NCBI GenBank assembly: GCA_963677915.2
Contig: CAXXGE010000053.1
Location: 1-26,251 of the forward strand
DNA: 26,251 nucleotides
From: G963677915 sp963677915
Lineage (GTDB): Bacteria > Bacillota > Clostridia > Lachnospirales > Vallitaleaceae
Reading direction: 5' to 3'
The notes beneath the pieces are model-generated. The model worked only from the letters and a program-made list of their open reading frames with translations. It was not told the DNA's origin and did not search any database. Shown here in pieces: positions 7,679 to 15,756 of the stretch; the first letter of the stretch is position 1, and each line of letters opens with the position of its first letter. The translations under genes and the position numbers were made by a program.

Positions 7679-8704
7679 TTAGTTGTTCAACAACTTGCTT
7701 TCTTCATTATTCCAGCTATATAAACTTCTTATTTCCGAGCCAACCTTTTCTATCTGATGTTCTGCATGCATCCGCCGCATTGCCTTGAAGTGCGCTTGTT
7801 TACCGGCCTGCGATAGATCCAGTAGAAAGTCCTTTGCAAACGTACCATCCTGAATATCAGTCAATATCTTTCTCATCGAAGCTTTTGTTTCGTCCGTAAT
7901 AATTTTCGGACCGGTGATATAGTCTCCATATTCTGCAGTATTTGAAATTGAGTATCTCATACCCGAAAAGCCACTTTCATAAATCAAATCTACAATCAAT
8001 TTCATTTCATGTACACACTCAAAATATGCACTTCTAGAATCATAACCCGCTTCACAAAGAACTTCATAACCTGCCTGCATTAAGGCGCTTAGACCACCAC
8101 ACAATACTGCTTGTTCGCCAAACAGATCAGTTTCAGTCTCAACTTTAAAGGTGGTTTCTAGAACACCAGCCCTGGCTCCACCTATTGCTGAAGCATAAGC
8201 TAAAGCGATGTCCTGGGCTTTCCCAGAATAGTCCTGTTCTACCGCTACTAGGCAAGGAGTTCCTTTCCCTTCAAGATATTCATTTCTAACAGTATGTCCT
8301 GGCGCTTTTGGAGCAACCAATGTAATATCAACATCTTTCGGCGGTTCAATGCAACCGTAGTGAATATTGAAGCCATGAGCAAACATCAGCATGTTTCCTT
8401 CTGCCAAGTTTGGACTAATGCTTTCCTCATATAGTACTGCCTGTTGTTCATCATTAATCAACATGACAATGATATCCGCTCTTTTAGAAGCTTCATCGGC
8501 AGTATATACTTTGAATCCTGCTTTCTCAGCCTTAATCCATGATTTGGATCCCTCATACAGTCCAATTATAACATCGACTCCTGAGTCTTTCAAATTCAGC
8601 GCATGGGCATGACCTTGAGATCCATAGCCAATAATTGCAATTGTTTTTTCATCTAAAAGTTGAATATTACAATCTTTTTGATAGAAAATCTTACCATTTT
8701 CCAT
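7679..8704 (-). CDS. ilvC: Ketol-acid reductoisomerase (class I)
   Basis: Catalyses the Mg2+- and NADPH-dependent isomerisation and reduction of acetolactate or acetohydroxybutyrate in valine, leucine and isoleucine synthesis. The N-terminal dinucleotide motif is IIGYGSQGHAHALNL, and the H110, K133, D193, E197, E229, E233 and S252 region (AHGFNIH, VAPKAPGH, TETDLFGEQ, YFECVHEMK, RYSISNTAEYGD) carries the expected catalytic and metal ligands. Length 341 aa is that of the short class I form. The start has GGAGG 11 bases upstream. None of its usual partners (ilvB, ilvN, ilvD, leu genes) is nearby. It sits alone between the sugar-acid operon and the corrinoid module, so a biosynthetic role is likely but its placement is odd. 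Confidence 0.93.
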   Translation of the reverse strand: MENGKIFYQKDCNIQLLDEKTIAIIGYGSQGHAHALNLKDSGVDVIIGLYEGSKSWIKAEKAGFKVYTADEASKRADIIVMLINDEQQAVLYEESISPNLAEGNMLMFAHGFNIHYGCIEPPKDVDITLVAPKAPGHTVRNEYLEGKGTPCLVAVEQDYSGKAQDIALAYASAIGGARAGVLETTFKVETETDLFGEQAVLCGGLSALMQAGYEVLCEAGYDSRSAYFECVHEMKLIVDLIYESGFSGMRYSISNTAEYGDYITGPKIITDETKASMRKILTDIQDGTFAKDFLLDLSQAGKQAHFKAMRRMHAEHQIEKVGSEIRSLYSWNNEESKLLNN

Positions 8705-8797
8705 TTTTTATTTTACCTCCAAAAACCAGTCTTCACACACGACCTTGCATACGCAAAATAATTATTACCCGACTTTTCAAAAGATATTTATGCAATA

Positions 8798-9064
8798 TCA
8801 GGCCGTCATCGACAATCTTACATCTAAACGACTGACGGAATCCACTTTGATAAAATCGAGCAGTTCTCTGTCAGATGCATCCTTGATTCGCACTATCTCG
8901 TTGATAGACATTAGAGCACCTTTAGATAAAAGATTTTCATAGTAATCAATCAGCACCTGTCTCATTCCTTTTTCTTTCATCACTTTCTTCACCTTCTTCA
9001 CCTGCACTTCAGTCCAGTAAAATGATAGAAATATTTTATTACTGCAGGCCAATACAATTACCAC
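8798..9064 (-). CDS. Small unknown ORF (possible remnant)
   Basis: An 88-codon frame read from a GTG, or about 61 codons from the ATG at 8980, which is preceded by a purine-rich GAAGAAAG. The C-terminal 60 residues are helical and charged (INEIVRIKDASDRELLDFI) and look protein-like; the N-terminal 28 residues do not. I do not recognise the family. It lies between the collapsed creatininase-like gene and ilvC and may be the tail of a decayed gene. Ends in TGA, unlike its neighbours. Confidence 0.3.
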   Translation of the reverse strand: MVIVLACSNKIFLSFYWTEVQVKKVKKVMKEKGMRQVLIDYYENLLSKGALMSINEIVRIKDASDRELLDFIKVDSVSRLDVRLSMTA

Positions 9065-9206
9065 AAATCCAGGATTCCACGTTTTGAAGAACTAGGCGTA
9101 CACTCATCTCACATAAATAACTTATAGAGCATCTATTGCTTTAGAGGTTTCTACTTGCCAAGTTTTGATTTTGGGAATCCCGGATCAAGGAGCTCCCTTA
9201 TTTTTT

Positions 9207-9486
9207 CTACTCTACTTCAAATTCTTCCAAAGTTACAACTTCATCACAGTATGCTTTGCCTTTCTCGACTGATGCCAAAGAGAGTTTACCAATTACACAT
9301 ATTTCAGAGAATCCAATTTCAGCATACTCACCGTACCTTCGGCAGCAGCATGACTCCTGTTCTATCAGCAATATCTTCCAGAATCGGAAACAGCTGCAAT
9401 GTATCGTGTCCAGTCGGACAGTGCGGTCCGTGTTGTTCTATGGATCCGATTGGGACGATTGCATGTACACAACTTCATTAAATATG
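9207..9486 (-). pseudogene. Collapsed creatininase-family gene: N-terminus joined to C-terminus
   Basis: On the minus strand, starting 7 bp after the transaldolase stop, one frame gives VPIGSIEQHGPHCPTGHDT and then DIADRTGVMLLPKVR, matching the metal-site region and next helix of the intact creatininase-like protein at 22278-23087 (LPIGAIEQHGPHCPCGSDA, EKTGAMLLP). It then hits a stop. A one-base shift gives about 44 more residues, including VIGKLSLASVEKGKAYCDEVV, which match the C-terminus of the same family (VIGTPTLATKEKGDQIVDL). About 160 central residues and the start are missing. This is a decayed last gene of the sugar-acid operon. Confidence 0.75.
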
Positions 9487-9492
9487 GTTTAT

Positions 9493-10539
9493 TTAGATAG
9501 AATTTCTTCTTTCTTTAATAATTGCCAATCCGTTTGACCAGGCATTTTCAAAACTGTTTCTGAATAATACGACAGGTCCATATTCTTCATATTCATCAGA
9601 ACGAATTTCATTTAGCAAATAGGCTTTTTTGAAAGCAGGCAATTTTTCCAACAACTCATCAATGACCATGTGAGGAGTAGGTTGATTGAACCTATGGAAA
9701 ACCGGTGGATCTTGTTCTATTAGCTTGTCCGCTGTTCCTGCCCAATTTATCGTCACACTAAAGTCCGATCCTACAAAATCCGTGAAATGATGGAGCCCTC
9801 TTGCGCCACCACCAATAAAGCCAATTTCTGACGACTTTCCTCTCACAGCTTGATGCATCTTCCTGGCTACCGTTACACCCGCCTGCAAAATGATGTCTTC
9901 TTGAATATCAATCCCATTTTTTTCTACTTGGTTTGCAATATACTCATCGAAAATTCCGGCAATGTGTGAGATATACATTTTCGGCGGCTTTTCCATTACT
10001 TTTGTAACGCGGTTATAAATTTCCACTAAATCCATTGCCTGTTTGAGCGCCATGACTTCAGTCGCATTAATTGGTACGCCTTCTTTTAATAATACTTCGA
10101 TTGCAGCAAAACCTTCTTCTGTTGCAGGGATTTTAGCCATGATATTAGGACTCGCTTCCCTATTGAACCTGGCATGGCGAATAATCGTTTCTTTATCCTC
10201 TTTGAATGGATCCCCCTGAATACTTACGTATCCCTCTTTGCCACCTGTTGCTTTATACATCGGCATAAATTTTTCTGCAATTTCCGCAACCAAGTCTCTT
10301 TGAAGTATCACTTGAACTTCATTATCATCCTTCTCATCTTTTATGATTCTGTCCATTTTCTGCATGACATAATATTTAGCTTCGTCATCAATCATCATCT
10401 TGTACGTATACGAAGGATTTTGTGTACACCCTGTCGCTCCTGCTTCAATCGCCCAATCCGCTTGATTTCTTGTAACATTGTTAATCCAGAATCTCGTAGG
10501 GCTTAATTCTGCCACCCTTTTGAAATAAGTATTGCTCAT
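9493..10539 (-). CDS. Transaldolase family protein
   Basis: TIM-barrel class I aldolase that transfers a dihydroxyacetone unit, or splits a ketose phosphate, through a lysine Schiff base. The signature IMAKIPATEEGF places the Schiff-base lysine at K136; the N-terminal TGCTQNPSY resembles the substrate-loop motif of transaldolases. At 348 aa it is longer than the minimal 220-aa MipB/FSA type. The start has AAGGAGG upstream. It is the last intact gene of the sugar-acid operon, 37 bp after the lactonase gene. In this context it probably processes the isomerised sugar or its phosphate rather than serving only the pentose phosphate pathway. A role like the transaldolase of the sulfo-TAL route is possible but unproven. 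Confidence 0.85.
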   Translation of the reverse strand: MSNTYFKRVAELSPTRFWINNVTRNQADWAIEAGATGCTQNPSYTYKMMIDDEAKYYVMQKMDRIIKDEKDDNEVQVILQRDLVAEIAEKFMPMYKATGGKEGYVSIQGDPFKEDKETIIRHARFNREASPNIMAKIPATEEGFAAIEVLLKEGVPINATEVMALKQAMDLVEIYNRVTKVMEKPPKMYISHIAGIFDEYIANQVEKNGIDIQEDIILQAGVTVARKMHQAVRGKSSEIGFIGGGARGLHHFTDFVGSDFSVTINWAGTADKLIEQDPPVFHRFNQPTPHMVIDELLEKLPAFKKAYLLNEIRSDEYEEYGPVVLFRNSFENAWSNGLAIIKERRNSI

Positions 10540-10575
10540 GATTCACTTCCTCCTTTTCACACTTTCACTTACTAA

Positions 10576-11463
10576 TTAGAATGTTTTTACACCTGCCACT
10601 TTTGTCCTTAAACGATAGAGTCTGCTTGTAGCGGTTAGATATAAATCCTTCATATCATTACCGCCCCAAGTGAAATTTGCAGCTACTTCCGGCGTAAATA
10701 TTCTACCAACCATTTTTCCCAGATTGTCGAAAACCTGTATACCACCTGGTGCAGAACAATATAGAAATTCGTCACCGCCGATTTTCATGCCATCTGCACA
10801 CCCCGGCTTATCTACTATTAACTCAGCAAAAAGCCGTTTATTCTTCACCGACTTGTCGTCACACACATCGTAGACATATATTGCTTGCCTATGACTATCG
10901 TTAACATATAGAAGTTTCCCATCCTGATTCAAACATAAACCATTCGGAAGAACAAGTTGATCATCAAGCAGTTTCAGCTCGCCACTTTTCGATTCCAATA
11001 GATATACGCCCTGGTATGGCAATTCCTGTTCCCTAGGTATACCCACACGATTCTTTCGTCCTGGATTTGGATCAGTAAAGTAAATATTACCCTCACCATC
11101 GCAAATTACATCGTTTGGACTGTTTAGCGCTTTCCCCTGAAATTTCGAAGCCAAAACATGATAATCACCATTTTCACTTGTCAAAGAAACTCTGCTGGTA
11201 CCATGCTCACAAGTAATCAATTCGCCCAATCGATTAAAGGTGTTCCCATTTGCCAAGTAGCTATTTCCCCTAAAAAGAGAAATTTTGCCATCTTTAAATT
11301 TATAGATGCCATTTCCCATGATGTCGCTGAAATACAAGGTTTTTGTTTTAGGATGCCACGCTGGGCCCTCAAGAAATCTGAAGCCACCTGCAACATCCTC
11401 TAGCTCAATATCAGAATCAAAAGATTGCCTGAAACGCTCATCATAGAATTCTAATTTAAACAT
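10576..11463 (-). CDS. SMP-30/gluconolactonase/LRE family lactonase
   Basis: Six-bladed propeller lactonase that opens sugar lactones to aldonic acids with a divalent metal. The likely ligands are E32 (FLEGPAW), N117 (SPNDVICD), N174 (LPNGLCL) and D189 (YVNDSHRQ), all at conserved places; further propeller strands such as GNIYFTDP are visible. Length 295 aa is typical and there is no signal peptide, so it is cytoplasmic. The ATG lies 5 bp after the aldolase stop with only a weak AGGTAAG, suggesting translational coupling. With two dehydrogenases and an aldolase in the operon it fits the lactonase step of an oxidative (Entner-Doudoroff-like) route. Confidence 0.9.
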   Translation of the reverse strand: MFKLEFYDERFRQSFDSDIELEDVAGGFRFLEGPAWHPKTKTLYFSDIMGNGIYKFKDGKISLFRGNSYLANGNTFNRLGELITCEHGTSRVSLTSENGDYHVLASKFQGKALNSPNDVICDGEGNIYFTDPNPGRKNRVGIPREQELPYQGVYLLESKSGELKLLDDQLVLPNGLCLNQDGKLLYVNDSHRQAIYVYDVCDDKSVKNKRLFAELIVDKPGCADGMKIGGDEFLYCSAPGGIQVFDNLGKMVGRIFTPEVAANFTWGGNDMKDLYLTATSRLYRLRTKVAGVKTF

Positions 11464-11468
11464 ATCAC

Positions 11469-12248
11469 TTACCTGTATAATTCACTGAATTTCTTGATGC
11501 GATCACATGCTACTTGCGAAAGAGTAGTCGTATCAGACATCAGGATGAGCATGTTATATCCCTTGTCATACTTGCGCTTGGCGTTTTCCCAGTCACCTGC
11601 GACTGTAGCTAAAGCCTTGCCACTTGCAAACACCTTGTCTTCAATTGTTTTGATTGCCGCTTGCACCTCTTCATGTTGCGGATTGCAGAAGTGTCCCATA
11701 CTAGTTGCAAGGTCCATAGGGCCAATAAAGATACCATCTAGCTCTTCTACTTCTAGAATATCATCAAGATTATCAACTGCTTCCGGCGTTTCAATGGCGA
11801 CCATCAAGAATATTTCATCATTTGCAGTATCAAGGTATTCACGAATGTTGTTGCCATATTTGGCAGCCCTTGGACTACCAGCAACTCCCCTAATGCCTTT
11901 TGTTGGATATTTAACGGCTCTTACGGCCATTTCCGCTTCCTGCTTCGTGTTGACATAAGGAACAGAAACGCCATAAATACCAGCATCCAGTATTTGTTTA
12001 ATCTGTACAAAATCATTCCACGGAGCTCTGACAAACGGTACTGCTTTTTCTCCTTTGAGAGACTGAATCTGCGTTATCATAGTCATCGTATTATGAGGTG
12101 CATGTTCCAAATCAATCATGACAACATCAAATCCAGCTTGACCCAATATTTCCGAAGTGATGTTGCTTGCCGCCTGGGCCCATGCGGCTGCAATCTTTTC
12201 ACCATTCTTTAAACGTTCTTTGACAATATTTTTTGTAGTTAGTTCCAT
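11469..12248 (-). CDS. HpcH/HpaI-family class II aldolase (2-keto-3-deoxy sugar acid aldolase-like)
   Basis: Metal-dependent aldolase that splits 2-keto-3-deoxy (sugar) acids to pyruvate plus an aldehyde, as in GarL, RhmA and HpaI. Visible active-site positions: H49 (DLEHAP, base), R74 (FVRAPWND, pyruvate/oxyanion), E153 (AIETPEA) and D179 (GPMDLATSMG), the last two being metal ligands. Length 259 aa is normal. An AGGAGG overlapping the stop region of the isomerase gene precedes the ATG, so the two are coupled. The expected dehydratase that would make its 2-keto-3-deoxy substrate is not in the window. Exact substrate unknown. Confidence 0.9.
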   Translation of the reverse strand: MELTTKNIVKERLKNGEKIAAAWAQAASNITSEILGQAGFDVVMIDLEHAPHNTMTMITQIQSLKGEKAVPFVRAPWNDFVQIKQILDAGIYGVSVPYVNTKQEAEMAVRAVKYPTKGIRGVAGSPRAAKYGNNIREYLDTANDEIFLMVAIETPEAVDNLDDILEVEELDGIFIGPMDLATSMGHFCNPQHEEVQAAIKTIEDKVFASGKALATVAGDWENAKRKYDKGYNMLILMSDTTTLSQVACDRIKKFSELYR

Positions 12249-12257
12249 AAAAGCCTC

Positions 12258-13676
12258 CTATTCAAGCACAATCGCTTCAACTCCTAAAAACTCACACACT
12301 TCCACCAGCTCATCAACATAACGACCTTCGACGCCAGCGATATGATTCGAACCATAATTGTCAACAAATTTATCTATGTCACACGTAACTTGGGCAAACA
12401 TAACAGGTAACTGGTGAACACCTCTCGCTTTCACAAAAACATCAATCATTTCTTGGCTTGGTCTGACTGCTTTGCCAGGTATGATCGCCATTTTGTATTG
12501 ACCATCCACTCTGTAAAGCCTAGCCAACTGCATATCGCCCTCTTTTGCCCTGAAGCACGAAATCGCTGCTCCGCCAGGGCGAATCGACTGCTTAATGGTC
12601 ATTTGAGCTAGGTTCTTTTCCGGTACAGCATTTCGGTCAGCGTAATAGCTACACATACCTCCGCAATTCACGCAGTAAATGATTTTATTCTCATCATCAA
12701 TGTGGCTAACATCAGAGAAAAATGTCGGCTTGCCATTTGATACAAGTTTTAGTATCTGCTGTGTGAGTGCATTGTCAGCATCGGCTTCGCACGCAATCGG
12801 AATAGCTTCTTTTACGCCTTCTTCGCCATCAAAATTGTCTGGCATGAATGTCGCCGTCATACACTGAGGCACCTCATAGGTGGACAGATCAGGCATGCAC
12901 TTAATCGCTGCATATTGCAAGCTTTCTTCTTTGCATATATCCTTCGTTGCCAGGTAACATGCAATTTGATAATCAAACTTTTTCTTGGTTAGGGCTTCAG
13001 AATATACCACTTCTTTTGCATTGGCTACAATCCACTCTCTCAACTTGTCAATTCGGCTTTGCTCGATACTTTTTGCTTTTCTGATGATTTCTGATTGGTC
13101 AATATGCTCTGAATCGATACCAAACTGCTTTTTCCATCCCATAGGATCATATGTAGCTGTATCAATCCCGATAGATCTGCCGCCAAAAAGTCCAAATACA
13201 CTTCCTTTTAATCTTTTCTTAACCATTGCAGCAACAAAAGTCGGCATAAGGGACGATCTATATACTTCATGCGAGTAATCCATCCTGAATCTCTTATGGT
13301 TAAATCCAATTTGCGAAAGAGCTCCCGCAGCACCTAATGTACCTACGCATCCATGCGTTGCCATATCTTTGTTTCCGACCATGATTGTAAATTCATTCAT
13401 CCTCTGAACACCATGAACAACGAGGTTTGGCGATGTCCAGCATGGTGTGTGTGCAACGAGAATGTCTACTGCTTTTGATTTCAAGTAATCCACTTGAGCA
13501 TCAATTTGTTCTCTCGTACGCCCAGCATCCTCAAGATAATACAGTTCAATATCCAAACCCTTCAAGATGTCGACTATTATCTTGTGATATTTTTGCGTAT
13601 GGGTTTTGAAAACCTTCTCCCACATATCTTCTCTATGGTCTCCAAATGTAATGAGACCGACTTTTGGTTTAAGCAT
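12258..13676 (-). CDS. L-fucose/L-arabinose isomerase family protein
   Basis: Aldose-ketose isomerase fold. By comparison with FucI the metal ligands are probably E298 (ACEADADN), D322 (FFSDVSH) and H445 (YGSNHIAGVEG); the TPCWTSPNLV and GGRSIGID segments are typical of the family's N-terminal domains. At 472 aa it is shorter than FucI (about 590) and close to AraA and to uncharacterised relatives in sugar clusters. The gene begins 3 bp after the SDR stop, with AAAGGTGGG as ribosome site, and ends in TAG, the only TAG stop among the intact genes here. Substrate unknown: a deoxy or acidic aldose is plausible from the neighbours. Confidence 0.82.
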   Translation of the reverse strand: MLKPKVGLITFGDHREDMWEKVFKTHTQKYHKIIVDILKGLDIELYYLEDAGRTREQIDAQVDYLKSKAVDILVAHTPCWTSPNLVVHGVQRMNEFTIMVGNKDMATHGCVGTLGAAGALSQIGFNHKRFRMDYSHEVYRSSLMPTFVAAMVKKRLKGSVFGLFGGRSIGIDTATYDPMGWKKQFGIDSEHIDQSEIIRKAKSIEQSRIDKLREWIVANAKEVVYSEALTKKKFDYQIACYLATKDICKEESLQYAAIKCMPDLSTYEVPQCMTATFMPDNFDGEEGVKEAIPIACEADADNALTQQILKLVSNGKPTFFSDVSHIDDENKIIYCVNCGGMCSYYADRNAVPEKNLAQMTIKQSIRPGGAAISCFRAKEGDMQLARLYRVDGQYKMAIIPGKAVRPSQEMIDVFVKARGVHQLPVMFAQVTCDIDKFVDNYGSNHIAGVEGRYVDELVEVCEFLGVEAIVLE

Positions 13677-13679
13677 CGA

Positions 13680-14514
13680 TTATTGCCCACCTTTCATTTC
13701 CAAAAAATCATTATATTCTTCTTCGGTAATCGTTTTGTACCCCGGTGTAGGAAAAGCTTGGAATCCTCTGCCTCCATCATTGAATATTGATTGCCCGAAA
13801 ATAAAATCACTATCTTCACAAGCCAGGAAAACTGCCAATCTACCACACTCGTTAATTGTTCCAATACGACCGATTGGAGTTCGTGATATGACTGTATCCA
13901 TTAATTGTTTGTCCGATCCGACCCTTCTCATAAGTTCGGTACCAATCGGACCAGGCGCCATAGCATTGACTTTAATTCCATATGGGGCCAGCGCGACGGC
14001 TTGCACTTTTGTCAATTGGCTTACACACACCCTTGCTTGTCGTATACACCATTTGAGAGTCCAGAGCCAAATATGCATTGACCGAAGAAACATTGATGAT
14101 TACGCCGCCATCACCTTGTTTCTTCATTTGACGCGCAGCCGCTTGCCCCCCAAAGAAAACGCCCTTCAAGTTGACATCCATGATAGTGTCATAGCTTTCT
14201 TCCGTAATATCCAAATAATGAGTTTTTTGAGAATCATTGATTCCCGCATTGGCAACATAAATATCCAATCGGCCAAATTGCTCAATACAGAAACTTATAC
14301 AGTTTTCCAAATCGTCCATTTTGCTTACATCACTCTTGAGATATCTGACATTATCCGAAAATTTCTTAAGGGCCTCTTCACTCTTTATCCCTTCAGCTTC
14401 TCGGCGGCCAGTGATGATGACCTTCGCGCCTTCTTTTAAAAACTCTTCTGCAATTCCATAACCGATGCCTTTCGTTCCGCCTGTTATGATTGCGACTTTG
14501 TCTTTTAACTTCAT
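13680..14514 (-). pseudogene. SDR-family dehydrogenase, split by a one-base insertion
   Basis: Two overlapping frames together make a normal 270-280 residue short-chain dehydrogenase. The first (13972-14514) has the nucleotide motif TGGTKGIG (11-18), VANAG, the catalytic serine region NVSS and the Y157-x3-K161 pair (VYTTSKG), then loses frame. The second (13680-14093) continues from VSQLTKVQAVALAPYGIKVN to the usual IGRIGTINECGRLAVFLACEDSDF and C-terminus. The join lies in the CACACAC run near 14021-14032, where one base too many is present. All catalytic residues are intact. Start has AGGAGG. A sugar dehydrogenase role is likely from the operon. It could be functional if the extra base is a sequencing error. 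Confidence 0.85.
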
Positions 14515-14538
14515 CTATTTAACCTCCTATTCCAATTC

Positions 14539-15591
14539 TTACAATGTTGCTTTCATGCCCAATTGGTCCTCTAGTTCTTTAAGGTCCTTGAGTAATTCGG
14601 TCGGAATAGACACCCCTTCTTTTTCCCTTTGTTTTTTCCTCTTATACTCGATTTCACCTGGTATGAGCTGTTCTTGATTGCAGTCAGCGAGTGGTGTGGA
14701 TTTTATGTATTCAACCCATTTATCCATCCTTTTCTCAAAAACCACTTCCTCCATGAAGTAAGTGGGATCTATCGCCATCATCATATGCGTTGATAGCGAT
14801 GGTTCATCCGGCATAGAATACATGCTTCTCAAATCCTGAAGGAACGGACCGCCACTAAGCACTCCAGTCATAATGTCAATAAACAAAGACATGCCAAATC
14901 CTTTATGCATTCCCATTGGCAGCAACAATCCTTCAAATCCCAGCTTGGGATCGTCAGTCTCTTTCCCTTCCTTCGTTATTGCCCAGTTAGTCGGGATTTT
15001 TTTTCCCTCTTTTATGGCTAGCAGCAACTTTCCGCCCGCAACCGAACTCATGGAAATGTCTAAAACAAAATTGAAATCTCCATTCAGCGGCGCCCCTAAT
15101 GCCAAAGGATTATTTCCAGTAGAAGGCTTCAGGCTTCCAGGCATTCCAATATTCGGAATAACATTCGTTGTACAGATGCCCAAACAACCTTTTTCAGCCG
15201 CTAAATCGACATATAGCCCTGCAGCTCCAAAATGATTACTGTTTTTGACCAGCACCATGCCGATTCCGTATTCTTTTGACAGATCGATCGCTTTTTCCAT
15301 CGCCCTGTAACCCACAACATATCCCATGCCATCACCACCATCCATCAGCTGGATCGGCCCTTTCCGGTCGCTTATGACGGTAATTTCAGCATTGCTTTTA
15401 ATTGCACCATTCAGTACCCGTTTCACATAGACTGGTGTTCGCAGGACTCCATGAGAATCCACACCCCACAAATTCGACTTAACCGTCAACTCGCTTGTTA
15501 TTTTGGATTCTTCCTTTGTCAAACCTGCACTGGTATACATTTCTTCCAGATAGCCTGTCAATTCTTCGTGATTAATCACTTTCTGTTCCAT
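14539..15591 (-). CDS. Ldh-family (LDH2/MDH2) NAD(P)-dependent oxidoreductase
   Basis: Member of the malate/L-lactate dehydrogenase-2 superfamily, which reduces 2-keto acids (lactate, ureidoglycolate, diketogulonate, sulfolactate) with NAD(P)H and is unrelated to Rossmann lactate dehydrogenases. Family marks: WGVDSHGVLR (D45, S46, H47, R51), KNSNHFGAAGLY, STGNNPLALGAP, and the C-terminal GMHKGFGMSLFIDIM followed by IPGEIEY. Length 350 aa is normal. First gene of the sugar-acid operon, with AAGGAGG before the ATG and an operator-like element 81 bp upstream. Possible role: oxidising or reducing a sugar-derived hydroxy acid. ComC-type sulfolactate dehydrogenase is one member of this family but nothing specific points to it. 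Confidence 0.9.
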   Translation of the reverse strand: MEQKVINHEELTGYLEEMYTSAGLTKEESKITSELTVKSNLWGVDSHGVLRTPVYVKRVLNGAIKSNAEITVISDRKGPIQLMDGGDGMGYVVGYRAMEKAIDLSKEYGIGMVLVKNSNHFGAAGLYVDLAAEKGCLGICTTNVIPNIGMPGSLKPSTGNNPLALGAPLNGDFNFVLDISMSSVAGGKLLLAIKEGKKIPTNWAITKEGKETDDPKLGFEGLLLPMGMHKGFGMSLFIDIMTGVLSGGPFLQDLRSMYSMPDEPSLSTHMMMAIDPTYFMEEVVFEKRMDKWVEYIKSTPLADCNQEQLIPGEIEYKRKKQREKEGVSIPTELLKDLKELEDQLGMKATL

Positions 15592-15671
15592 TAAGTTCCT
15601 CCTTATTTATTCGCACCCGAACCAGCTACAATCATCAAACAAGCTCCATCTTGCAGACTAAACGGCAGGAA

Positions 15672-15687
15672 GGCATACGTAGTCATT
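15672..15687 (+). promoter_or_regulatory. Operator-like element before the sugar-acid operon
   Basis: GGCATACGTAGTCATT matches, at 15 of 16 positions, the reverse complement of the element found at the dctP and creatininase promoters. It lies 81 bp upstream of the Ldh-family start and abuts a possible -10 box. Orientation is opposite to the other copies relative to the gene. Confidence 0.65.
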
Positions 15688-15713
15688 ATGCTGTAACATT
15701 AATGCGTTGCGAA
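15685..15713 (-). promoter_or_regulatory. Candidate promoter of the sugar-acid operon
   Basis: Minus strand: TTCGCA, 17 bases, CATAAT. The -10 box matches consensus at 5 of 6 and the -35 box at 4 of 6. The -10 overlaps the edge of the operator-like element, so repression by steric block would be expected. Weaker than the two consensus promoters in the window. Confidence 0.45.
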
Positions 15714-15756
15714 AGACTTAACGCTACCACTCTTTTACAACGCATTCTGTTAGCTC

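Noticed and set aside
8740..8755. TTGCATACGCAA before ilvC as a fifth regulon operator
   Set aside because: Only the half GCATACG matches; the other half differs, so it is mentioned only as a possibility under ilvC.
13606..14439. 277-codon plus-strand ORF opposite the SDR gene
   Set aside because: It is the antisense shadow of a clearly recognisable dehydrogenase, rich in Ser, Ile and Leu runs, with no family match.
15592..15756. Possible riboswitch leader of the sugar-acid operon
   Set aside because: Apart from the operator and promoter candidate no conserved riboswitch core was recognised.
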